DNA of 64,000 nucleotides from Helianthus annuus (lineage: Eukaryota; Streptophyta; Magnoliopsida; Asterales; Asteraceae): positions 146,953,207-147,017,206 of the forward strand of contig NC_035438.2 of the NCBI RefSeq assembly GCF_002127325.2. The letters run 5' to 3'. Made by a program: the position numbers and the translations under genes. Of the stretch, positions 43,216-53,222 are shown one piece after another (the first letter of the stretch is position 1; each line of letters begins with the position of its first letter). A model generated the notes under the pieces. It worked only from the letters and a program-made list of their open reading frames with translations, did no database searches and was not told the DNA's origin.

Positions 43216-44699
43216 TATAACAACCCTCGGTAAAACCGACATCCTCATAATAATTTTGACACCCTAATATATCTTAAAATGTCTCAATGTGTCTTTATAT
43301 GCACCCCGTATATGAAAACCGAGCCCAAAATACAATATAACATATAAAATAAATTAAAAACTTTAAATCTTAAGTTGAGGCGGGCCGCGTATGACCTCAC
43401 CTCAACTTAACGCGGGCCGCATTAGGGTGTAACCGGACTCCGCTGAAATCCTTAGTTCATGCGGGCCGCGTATGAGTTCGTCTAAGTTCATGCGGGCCGC
43501 GAGCGTCCTAAAATCTGACACGGCCCTGGGCCGCCACGTGGCCCAACAACCGGACAAGCTAGTGATGACCCAGCCAAGCTACGCGTTGACCCAGCGTTGA
43601 CGCGGGCCGCGTAAGCTTGGCATGTTCTTTACGCGGGCCGCGTGGAGACGAGATTACAGCCCTATAAATAGAAGGCAACAGGCCTTCAGTCCGATCGTTC
43701 ACTTTCTTTCTTTCTTTCTAAATTTCTGTAGTGGCGTTATTATACCCGGGCATTATACCCCTAATTAGCGAGGTTCTGCTACGATGTAAGTATTATAACC
43801 CCTGGAGACGTATTAGATACTCTGCCCGATTGATCTAGGGTTCCGTAACGGCTGTCGTGGTTCTGCCCGACGTAGTCGTTGGAATACCGTCTCGGGGAGG
43901 GTATTACTAATGTTAAAATGGGTTATTATACTAACACACGTGCATTTGTGTAAATTATAGATATTCACCAGGAAACCCTAAAGAATAACCTAAGACAGCA
44001 ATGTGAGTTAATACTCTTTTTATATACTCATTTTTGTGAGTTGATCCACTTTTTGTAAACCTTTTTTGGTTACTGTTTTTACAAAACCTCACTTAATTAA
44101 TATATACAAAGCAGTTATTGAGTATTTGTAAGAATACAATTATCGTGGGTATGTTGGGGTTTTGTATACATTTGTTACAACCTGGTTAAGGAGTAACATT
44201 TCCACAAGTCGGGTTCGACAGTACCAACGGGTGATAATTGATATAACTTGGAAACAAATGTAATTGCGGGATCGCCCTCAATACTGTTCACTGTGAAATA
44301 ATTTTATTTAAACTTGATTAAACTGGGATTCACTCACCAGTATTTCCCACTGACAAAATGTTTTTAAAACGCGTTTCAGGTAACAAAATGTGAAAGCCAA
44401 ATAGAAGCCAGCTGGACAGCACTGAAGGCTTGGAAAAGTGGCAATAAAGTTACCTAAGAATAAAATAGATGTTTTTATCAAATAAATAGGATTTATTCCT
44501 ATAAAATGTGTGTACTGAAAACTTGGGTTTTACCCATATGTTTAATATTATCAAACATGGTGGTTTACTCTGATAAAATATTTCCTAACTACGGTCCTGA
44601 TGAAAATTTCCGCTGCCAAATTGGATAAATAAACGTGATACCACCGAAACTGGCTCACGGCCGCCCGTTCCCGGGAACTAGGGATCGGGGGTTGTGACA
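43216..44699 (+). repeat. 5' LTR of Gy5 (1484 bp)
   Basis: Starts TATAACAACCC and ends GGGTTGTGACA. GCGGGCCGCG palindromes at 43379-43641, TATAAATA at 43663-43670, donor-like GATGTAAGT near 43783 and AATGTGAGT near 44001. The 3' LTR is nearly identical. Confidence 0.95.
43379..43670 (+). promoter_or_regulatory. GCGGGCCGCG motifs and TATA box, Gy5 5' LTR
   Basis: Six copies of GCGGGCC(G)C(G), at about 43381, 43421, 43461, 43491, 43600 and 43634, lead up to TATAAATA. The 3' LTR repeats the block at about 50677-50941 with TATAAATA at 50961-50968. Confidence 0.7.
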
Positions 44700-44704
44700 G
44701 AAGG

Positions 44705-44716
44705 TGGTATCAGAGC
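44705..44716 (+). promoter_or_regulatory. Primer-binding site of Gy5
   Basis: TGGTATCAGAGC, 5 bp after the LTR, the initiator tRNA-Met site. Confidence 0.95.
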
Positions 44717-44848
44717 TATGCCACTGATTCAGCCACAGAAGTGTTCTGCTGACGTCAAAATTCAAAGTGTTAGGAAATAAATTACGAGAATACGTGCATA
44801 ATGGTATTTTCTTGCTATGTGTTATCTGACTATTTGTTAGTTTACAGT

Positions 44849-45700
44849 ATGAGCGACCAAGGACCCTCTGACGCATATCGTCAATTGTCCGGTTCGCCTA
44901 GGAGCGAAGGCACCTCCTCTTCTCAGCCTGCCCTCTCAGGGTACTCTGCTGATACGGAAGAAGGAATCTTTGTGTTTAAGGCTCAATCTGAAGAGCCATT
45001 TCCTCAGAAAAAGAGGGGATGGTTCAGTAGGGGAGCACACGAGCGTAGGAAACGAATGAAAAAGTTGCAGGAACAGCGAGTGTTTGCCGCAGCAAAAAGA
45101 GAGACTGATGCCTATAATCTGGATATGCTCAATAGGGGTATAGCTAATATTCATATTTTAGCAACCACTGCTGCTGACCCAAACCTGGAACAAATGCTAG
45201 CAGCCCAACCACAAAATCCTGACCAACCCATGGAAGTAGAAAATCAAACAGAAATGCCTGATTACAACCCAGAGGAGATACCTAGGATACCTGCACCAAA
45301 TCCCCTAGACCCAAATAACTACGACCCCTGGTGGGACGATGTTAGGGACTACGTGCAACAAAACCCAATCCAGGAAAATGTGCTGATACCCAACTTAGGA
45401 GCCTACCCAGGGTTAGATCCTCAAGATCCCTACAACATTAGTGATGCATATGTTAGGGAAATTTTAGAGAATCCATACCCATACCAGGCCCCTATGCCTC
45501 CATATCAGGAACCCGTACCACAGATTCCAAACCCAGTCCTAGAACCTGCACCCCCAATGAGTGCAGAAAATGTCCAAGAACTTAGGACTTTTGGGGAGGA
45601 AATTTTAGAAAGCAGTGAGAGAATGCGACAGGTGGGAGAACGCCTCGTATGGAAATACGATGAGTGTAATATGGATTTTTGGATGAATCCATATCTGTGA
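44849..45700 (+). CDS. ORF0 upstream of gag (Gy5), 283 aa
   Basis: Intact. I choose the ATG at 44849 (MSDQGPSDAYRQLSGSPRSEG) because TTTACAG lies one base upstream and the preceding codons are hydrophobic and unlike the rest. Features: Ser-rich N-terminus, a basic patch (KKRGWFSRGAHERRKRMKK, about residues 51-69), an Asn/Pro/Asp-rich middle, a Pro/Tyr-rich part (YPYQAPMPPYQEPVPQIP) and a C-terminal helix with FGEE..R(M)..G..WKYDE shared with Gy4. No known domain. It lies between primer-binding site and gag; some gypsy elements such as Ogre also carry an ORF there, but no similarity is claimed. Confidence 0.75.
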   Translation: MSDQGPSDAYRQLSGSPRSEGTSSSQPALSGYSADTEEGIFVFKAQSEEPFPQKKRGWFSRGAHERRKRMKKLQEQRVFAAAKRETDAYNLDMLNRGIANIHILATTAADPNLEQMLAAQPQNPDQPMEVENQTEMPDYNPEEIPRIPAPNPLDPNNYDPWWDDVRDYVQQNPIQENVLIPNLGAYPGLDPQDPYNISDAYVREILENPYPYQAPMPPYQEPVPQIPNPVLEPAPPMSAENVQELRTFGEEILESSERMRQVGERLVWKYDECNMDFWMNPYL

Positions 45701-46002
45701 ATGTGATGGTAGGAACGGTAGTAGTAATAATAATAATAAGATAATATAATATAATAATATATGTGTGTATGTGTTAGAAAAAAAAACACACACTACGGAT
45801 GCCTACTATTAGTATTGTAGCTTTACATTTCAGTCGGTATTGTAATTTAAATTTCAGTACTGGTGTGTAATGATGCATACTATATAAAAAGAGTAAAAGT
45901 CGCAATGCCCGACGCTTTTGACCAAAAAGTGCTTGTCATGTGATTGGCTATATTCAAATATTATTTGTGATATTAATATTTGGTAAATGTTTAAAAATTC
46001 AG

Positions 46003-47110
46003 ATGGCCGACAAGGAAAATCAAGATAATCTGAATAACGATAACCAGAGTAACATTAACGTGGTTAATGAGAATCTGGACAACAATAACAATGGAAACCA
46101 AATGGATAATAGTGCCGTTCAACACATAGTGGCACAAGGAATTATAGATGCAATGCCATTTATTATTCAAACGGTTCAAGAAGCGAATAATAAAAGTAAG
46201 CATAGCAGTAAACGACCAAGTGAACTGGAACACAGCGTGAACAATGGACCCATACTTCAAGCGCCCATTCCCAAAAGAAGAAGAACCATGCCATATGGTT
46301 GTTCTTACAAGGAATTCTGGTCCTGTAAACCAATAGAATTCTCGGGCAATGAAGGACCCATTGCAGCCCTACGCTGGATAGAGAAGACTGAGGCTGTTCT
46401 AAAAATAAGCAAATGTGCTGAAGAAGATAAGATAATGTTTGCTTCAAATCTGTTTAAAAACGCAGCCTTAGAATGGTGGAACACTATCCTCCAGTCAAGA
46501 GGAAGTGATAGAATTTATAGCATGGAATGGGAGGAGTTCAAAAATATGGTAGAAAGGAAATTCTGCCCTCCCAATGAAAAGGAACAGATAGCAAATAAGT
46601 TCTGAATCTTAGAATGGCCGGGGTAGACAGTAAGGGTTACACTACCACATTCTTTGAATATGCTAGGATAGTACCAACCCTTGAATCACCTGAACCAGTG
46701 TTAATCTCCCGTTATATCTGGGGATTAATTGGAGAGATTAGACATGTAGTCAAGGCAGCTAGACCCCAAACTATAGAAGAAGCTGTAGAACTAGCCAATA
46801 CCTTGACAGATGAGTTAATCCGTACTAGAGAAGAAGACCAGAGGAGAAACCTAACCCAAAGGCTTACTCAAGAATTCCGTTCAGGGAATTTTAACCGTAG
46901 GAATGTAGGTTCTACCTCTGCGCCATACTGCAAAGCCTGCAAAAAGAAGCATTCTGGAAAATGCTCTACTTACTGCAATTACTGTAAGGCACCAGGACAC
47001 AAGGAAGAAAATTGCAGGAGAAAAACCAGTAATGGAATGTGCTACAACTGTGGAGAAAAACGTCATATTAAGACAAACTGTCCGAAATTGGCTCCAGCTG
47101 CAAACAACAA
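46003..47110 (+). pseudogene. Gag of Gy5, one frameshift
   Basis: ATG at 46003 follows AAAATTCAG directly. Asn-rich N-terminus, gag domain (GCSYKEFWSCKP, FSGNEGP, ALEWWNTIL, VERKFCPPNEKEQ). A missing T near 46600 relative to Gy4 ends the first frame at 46605. The second frame continues ([21 protein letters not shown]) into knuckles [26 protein letters not shown] and [14 protein letters not shown]. Confidence 0.9.
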
Positions 47111-50100
47111 GAATCCTAAAAATGCTAGAGCTTTCGTTCTAACTGCAGATGAAGCTAGAGTAATTCCGGACGTCATTGCTGGTACGTTTTTAGTTAATGA
47201 TATTTTTGCTAAAGTATTATTTGACTCTGGTGCAAACCAAAGTTTTATTAATACTTCATTTTGCAAACTCCTAAATCAATCATTAACTAAACTACCACAA
47301 GAATGTCTAGTAGAGATAGCAAATGGAGAAACCGTTAAGATTTCTGAAATCTTGCAAGGAGCAAGGATAGAAATTTTTAATCAAAAATTTATTACAAACC
47401 TTTACCCAATGAATCTGGTAGGATTTGATGTCATGTTAGGAATGGATTGGTTAATAGCCAATAAAGCCAATATCTTATGTGATCAAAAGTCAATTCAGGT
47501 AAAATCACCAAGAGGTGAAAAGATCACAATTAAAGGAGATAAACCATCTAAATCCACTAAATTCATCTCTATGATGAAAACTGCAAGTTATATAAGGAAA
47601 AGATCTATAGTGTATTTGATTTCTATAATCACTAACACTAAAGGAAAAGAATTAAAAGATATTCCAGTAGTGTCCCAGTTTTCAGATGTCTTTCCAGAAG
47701 AATTGCCAGGACTACCGCCAGACAGGGAAGTTGAATTCAGAATACACCTGCTACCAGGAACAGCACCAATTGCCAAAGCACCTTATCGTTTGGCACCCGC
47801 TGAAATGCAAGAACTAAAGAAACAACTAGACGAATTATTGGAGAAAGGATTTATACAGCCAAGTTCATCGCCATGGGGAGCGCTGATTTTATTTGTTAAA
47901 AAGAAGGACGGATCAATGCGTATGTGCATTGATTACCGTGAATTGAACAAAGTCACGATTAAGAATCGGTATCCATTACCAAGAATCGATGATTTGTTTG
48001 ATCAACTTCAAGGAGCTCGATTTTTCTCTAAAATTGATTTAAGATCAGGATATCATTAATTAAAGGTACAGGAAGAGGATATTCCTAAAACCGCATTCAG
48101 AACAAGGTATGGTCATTATGAATTTACTGTCATGCCATTTGGTTTAACCAATGCCCCAGCCGCATTTATGGACATGATGAACCGAATATGTAAGTCATAT
48201 TTGGATAAATTCATAATTGTCTTCATAGATGATATTCTAATTTAATCTAAAAGTAAAGAGGAGCATGCAAAGCACTTGCACTTACTTTTAAGTTTATTAA
48301 GAAAGGAAAAGCTTTATGCTAAGTTTTCAAAATGCGAGTTTTGGTTAGAACAGGTACAATTTCTAGGACATTTAGTTAATCATGAAGGAATTCATGTAGA
48401 TCCAGCAAAGATCGAGGCAATTACCAGATGGAAGACCCCTGAGTCACCAACTGAGGTTAGAAGTTTCTTAGGATTGGCCGGTTATTATAGAAGATTTATC
48501 CAAGATTTTTCTAGAATAGCCATTCCTTTAACTAAGTTAACCTGTAAATCTGTTAAGTTTGAATGGGGACCAAAACAAGAAGAAGCTTTTAGAATCCTTA
48601 AGCAAAGATTAACCCATACACCCATACTAGCATTACCAGAAGGAACTGAAGACTTTGTAGTCTTTTGTGACGCTTTGAAGTTAGGTTATGGATGTGTATT
48701 AATGCAACGTCAAAAGGTTATAGCTTATGCCTCTAGACAGCTTAAGAGTCATGAAGAAAATTATTCAACCCATGATTTGGAATTAGGAGCTATAATTTTT
48801 GCCCTTAAGATTTGGAGACATTATCTTTATGGTAGTAAGTTTACCGTTTTTACAGATCATAAAAGTTTAAGGTATGTCTTCGGGCAAAAAGAGTTGAATA
48901 TGAGACAAAGACGCTGAATGGAATTACTTAGTGATTATGATTGTGATATCCAGTATCATGCAGGAAAAGAAAATGTAGTGGCAGATGCTTTAAGTCGAAA
49001 GTATCATGAAAAGCCAAAAAGGGTACGTTCTCTTAAATTAAATTTACAAGTAGATTTAAATGATCAGATTAGAAAAGCACAAGAATCAATAATCAAGGAG
49101 GATACTGAAAAATTAAAAGGAATGATTAAGGAATTAGAACAAGGAACAGATGGAATTTGGAGGTTCCATAAAAAGAGAATGTGGAAACCTAAATTAGGAA
49201 ATTTACGTCACCGTATATTAGAAGAAGCTCATAAGTCTAAATATACAATGCATCCAGGAAGTGATAAAATGTACCAGGATTTAAGGAAAAATTTCTGGTG
49301 GATAGGAATGAAAAAAGGACATAGCAGCTTATGTTTCTAAATGTTTAACTTGCTCACAAGTAAAAGCTGAACATCAGAAACCCTCAGGTTTATTGCAACA
49401 ATTAGAAATGCCAGTTTGGAAATGGGAATTAAGAACAATGGATTTTGTTACCAAATTACCCAAAACAAGAAAAGGTAATGATACAATCTGGGTGATTGTA
49501 GATAGGCTAACCAAGTCAGCTCATTTCCTACCAATGAAGGAAACCTTTAGTATGGAACAATTAGCCAAATTGTATGTAAATGAAATCGTTTCTTTACATG
49601 GCATTCCTTTATCAATTGTTTCTGATAGAGATAGCCGTTTTACTTCTCATTTTTGGTCAAGTTTCCAAAAAGCAATGGGAACTAGATTAAATCTAAGCAC
49701 AGCTTATCATCCTCAAACGGACGGACAAAGCGAAAGAACAATCCAGACAATGGAAGACATGCTTAGAGCTTGTGTAATTGATTTTGGAGGTAATTGGGAC
49801 GAACACTTACCTTTAATAGAATTTTCTTATAATAACAGTTATCACACAAGTATCAATGCTGCACCATTCGAAGCACTTTATGGACGAAAGTGCAGAACCC
49901 CAGTCTGTTGGGCAGAAATTGGGGAAAAACAATTATCTGGACCTGAGATAGTACAAGAAACAACTGACAAAATCATTCAAGTCAAGGAACGACTGAAAGC
50001 AGCGCGTGATCGACAAAAGAGCTACGCTGACAACAGACGCAAACCATTAGAATTTCAAGTAGGAGATAAGGTATTGTTAAAAGTCTCTCCTTGGAAAGGA

Positions 50101-50478
50101 GTGGTAAGATTCATCAAAAGAGGAAAGTTAAATCCCAGGTATATTGGACCTTTCAAGATTCTTAAAAGAGTAGGACCTGTAACCTATTAGCTACAACTGC
50201 CAGAGGAAATGGCAGGAATACATGATGTATTTCATGTATCTAATCTCAAAAAGTGTCTAGCCGATGAATCACTCGTAGTACCTCTTAAAGATATAGAGGT
50301 AAATGAACAACTCAAATTTGTAGAGAGACCTCTACAAATTGAAGATAGAAAAATTAAGAATCTCAAGCATAAGAGATTAGTTCTGGTCAAAGTGAAGTGG
50401 GACTCCAAAAGAGAACCTGAGTACACATGGGAGCTTGAATCAGAAATGCAAAAGAAATATCCACACTTGTTCCAGTAG
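47111..50478 (+). pseudogene. Protease-pol of Gy5 with chromodomain
   Basis: Domains in order: protease ([11 protein letters not shown], about 47213), RT ([22 protein letters not shown]; palm VFIDDILI at about 48218-48242), RNase H ([22 protein letters not shown]), integrase HHCC site and DDE residues (MDFVTK, VSDRDS, GQSERT), and chromodomain (LVLVKVKW..PEYTWELES). Breaks: TAA 48057-48059, TAA 48243-48245, TGA 48915-48917, an extra A near 49311, and TAG 50188-50190. Catalytic residues seen are otherwise conserved, so damage is recent. Confidence 0.92.
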
Positions 50479-50514
50479 ATCTCGAGGACGAGCTCTAAAA
50501 CAAGGTGGGGAGGA
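50477..50514 (+). promoter_or_regulatory. Pre-PPT hairpin and polypurine tract of Gy5
   Basis: AGATCTCG, loop AGGA, CGAGCTCT (50477-50496), an 8-bp stem with one mismatch, then AAGGTGGGGAGGA up to the LTR at 50515. Confidence 0.75.
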
Positions 50515-52001
50515 TATAACAACCCTCGGTAAAACCGACATCCTCATAATAATTTTGACACCCTAATATATCTTAAAATGTCTCAATGTGTCTTTATATG
50601 CACCCCGTATGTGAAAACTGAGCCCAAAATACAATATAACATATAAAATAAATTAAAAACTTTAAATCTTAAGTTGAGGCGGCCGCGTATGACCTCACCT
50701 CAACTTAACGCGGGCCGCATTAGGGTGCAACCGGACTCCGCTGAAATCCTTAGTTCATGCGGGCCGCGTATGAGTTCGTCTAAGTTCATGCGGGCCGCGA
50801 GCGTCCTAAAATCTGGCACGGCCCTGGGCCGCCACGTGGCCCAACACCCGGACAAGCTAGTGATGACCCAGCCAAGCTACGCGTTGACCCAGAGTTGACG
50901 CGGGCCGCGTAAGCTTGGCCTGTTCTTTACGAGGGCCGCGTGGAGATGAGATTACAGCCCTATAAATAGAAGGCAACGAGCCTTCAGTCCGATCGTTCAC
51001 TTTCTTTCTTTCTTTCTAAATTTCTGTAGTGGCGTTATTATACCCGGGCATTATACCCCCCTAATTAGCGAGGTTCTGCTACGATGTAAGTATTATAACC
51101 CCTGGAGACGTATTAGATACTCTGCTCGATTGATCTAGGGTTCCGTAACGGCTGTCGTGGTTCTGCCCGACGTAGTCGTTGGAATGCCGTCTCGGGGAGG
51201 GTATTACTAATGTTAAAATGGGTTATTATACTAACACACGCGCATTTGTGTAAATTATAGATATTCACCAGGAAACCCTAAAGAATAACCTAAGACAACA
51301 ATGTGAGTTAATCCTCTTTTTATATACTCATTTTTGTGAGTTGATCCACTTTTTGTAAACCTTTTTGGTTACTATTTTTACAAAACCTCACTTAATTAAT
51401 ATATACAAAGCAGTTATTGAGTATTTGTAAGAATACAATTATCGTGGGTATGTTGGGGTTTTATATACAAAATTTGTTACAACCTGGTTAAGGAGTAACA
51501 TTTCCACAAGTCGGGTTCGACAGTACCAACGGGTGATAATTGATATAACTTGGAAACAAATGTAATTGCGGGATCGCCCTCAATACTGTTCACTGTGAAA
51601 TAATTTTATTTAAACTTGATTAAACTGGGATTCACTCACCAGTATTTCCCACTGACAAAATGTTTTTAAAACGCGTTTCAGGTAACAAAATGTGAAAGCC
51701 AAATAGAAGCCAGCTGGACAGCACTGAAGGCTTGGAAAATTGGCAATAAAGTTACCTAAGAATAAAATAGATGTTTTTATTAAATAAATAGGATTTATTC
51801 CTATAAAATGTGTGTACTGAAAACTTGCGTTTTACCCATATGTTTAATATTATCAAACATGGTGGTTTACTCTGATTAAATATTTCCTAACTATGGTCCT
51901 GATGAAAATTTCCGTTGCCAAATTGGATAAATAAACGTGATACCACCGAAACTGGCTCACGGCCGCTCGTTCCCGGGAACTAGGGATCGGGGGTTGTGAC
52001 A
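50515..52001 (+). repeat. 3' LTR of Gy5 (1487 bp)
   Basis: Starts TATAACAACCC and ends GGGTTGTGACA, followed by CCCGT. Differences from the 5' LTR are few (for example GTATGTGAAAACT versus GTATATGAAAACC near 50608). Confidence 0.95.
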
Positions 52002-53222
52002 CCCGTGCCCACTTCCCTAGACCTGCTATTTGTTTAATTCTGCAGATTTTTGCGAGACACGGAGTCGTGATCAGCCGACACGCCTCCGTGTCCGCCTTCT
52101 GTAAGTTTTCGTTACTGGCACTCTGAACACGGGGTCGTGTTCATCCGACACGGGGCCGTGTCCAGACGCCCAGTAACATAAATTTTTACTTTTCACACCT
52201 TTTTACACATTTAATCAACCTAAAAACTTATTTTTGAGACACATTGAAGACAATGTGTAATTTAAGTGTGGGGGGATTCTAAAACCTTGAATCTTGCAAG
52301 TCCTAATTACAAGCCTTACACAATACTCTATTGGAACCGCTAATCACCCCAAATTTTTTCAAAAAAAAAAAATCATTTTTTTACTTGTCTAGGTTTAAAT
52401 TGGGAATTTCAAGTTCTAAAAAAGTTTATATTTTTACAAATTTACAACCGATAGCGTCGTGATAAAAAGAACCAACATAAGAAAATTATGAAACGACATG
52501 ACAAGTTTAGTTAAAATTTGATTGTATATACTTGATCACATAAAAACTCATTCCCACAAAAAGTGAGTTTTGAGCGTTTTTTTAGCATACAAATACATAT
52601 ATTTAAACTAAACGCTCATTTTTTTGTTTATTGTGTGAATAGCCGCTTGGTTCTTACGACTCTAGAACTTGCCACGACGATACATTCCCGGTTCTTACCA
52701 ACTTAAACCCGAGTAAGTAAATGATGGAGGCATTAGGACTAACCCTTTTTATTTCTACACCATTATTTTTTTTTTTACCACCTACCCAAAATCCCCATAG
52801 TTAACCCCTTTGTGCCTAAACCTTTTCATTTCTTAACCCAAAACAAACACCCTTTTACCACACCAAAACCCTTTTTCATTTTAAACCCTTTATTTTAGTA
52901 ACAAGGCTCGGTTTTTCTTATGACTTGCTTATGAAAAAAAAAATATTTTGATGATGAAGCCAAAAGAAATAAACAAACAAGTTTGTCAAAAAGAACTTTG
53001 TTTGGAAGAAATGCTTCATCAAAATAAAAAGTTACAAAAATAATAACAAGTCTTACGAAAACCGACGCTTTTTTACGCCTTTCGCCCTTTTACTAACCAC
53101 TAACCCAACCACCCACCTTTAGCCCAAGCCTTACCCTTCACCCCAAAAGTCCTCTTGATATTTACAAAGGTGTATAGTTAAAAAGGAGGAGGATTGATTG
53201 CTTGGCAAGCTTATGGTAGGAG
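52002..53222 (+). other. At1 3' untranslated region, part 2
   Basis: No ORF of note. It continues the palindrome pairs (about 52066-52105 and 52128-52170), then has the hairpin ACACATTG-AAGA-CAATGTGT (52236-52255) followed by AATTTAAGTGTGGGGGG, as in At2 and At3. AT-rich sequence with long A runs follows to the Gy6 insertion. The 3' LTR of At1 has not been reached. AGGAG (53218-53222) is the candidate Gy6 target duplication. Confidence 0.7.

Larger units (their letters stand above)
43216..52001 (+). mobile_element. Gy5: full-length Tekay-like element (8786 bp)
   Basis: Complete element with LTRs 43216-44699 and 50515-52001 and exact target duplication CCCGT (43211-43215 and 52002-52006). Primer-binding site, ORF0, gag, protease, RT, RNase H, integrase, chromodomain and polypurine tract are all present. 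It is the most complete element in the window but carries several frame breaks. Both LTRs begin TA rather than TG. Confidence 0.95.
14458..53222 (+). mobile_element. At1: Athila-like element, split by four insertions
   Basis: 5' LTR 14458-16229, primer-binding site 16236-16253, gag-like ORF, pol, env-like ORF and 3' untranslated region. It is present as segments 14458-22680, 25960-26312, 42696-43215 and 52002-53222, separated by soloA, Gy4 and Gy5, and cut at 53223 by Gy6. LTR termini are TGATGTGC...GCACATCA. The left flank GATGC (14453-14457) is the candidate target duplication. The 3' LTR is not in the window and should lie beyond Gy6/At3. Confidence 0.85.

Noticed and set aside
50677..50690. 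GCGGCCGC (NotI-like) site in the Gy5 3' LTR as a cloning artefact
   Set aside because: It arises from loss of one G in the repeated GCGGGCCGCG motif, seen intact in the 5' LTR.
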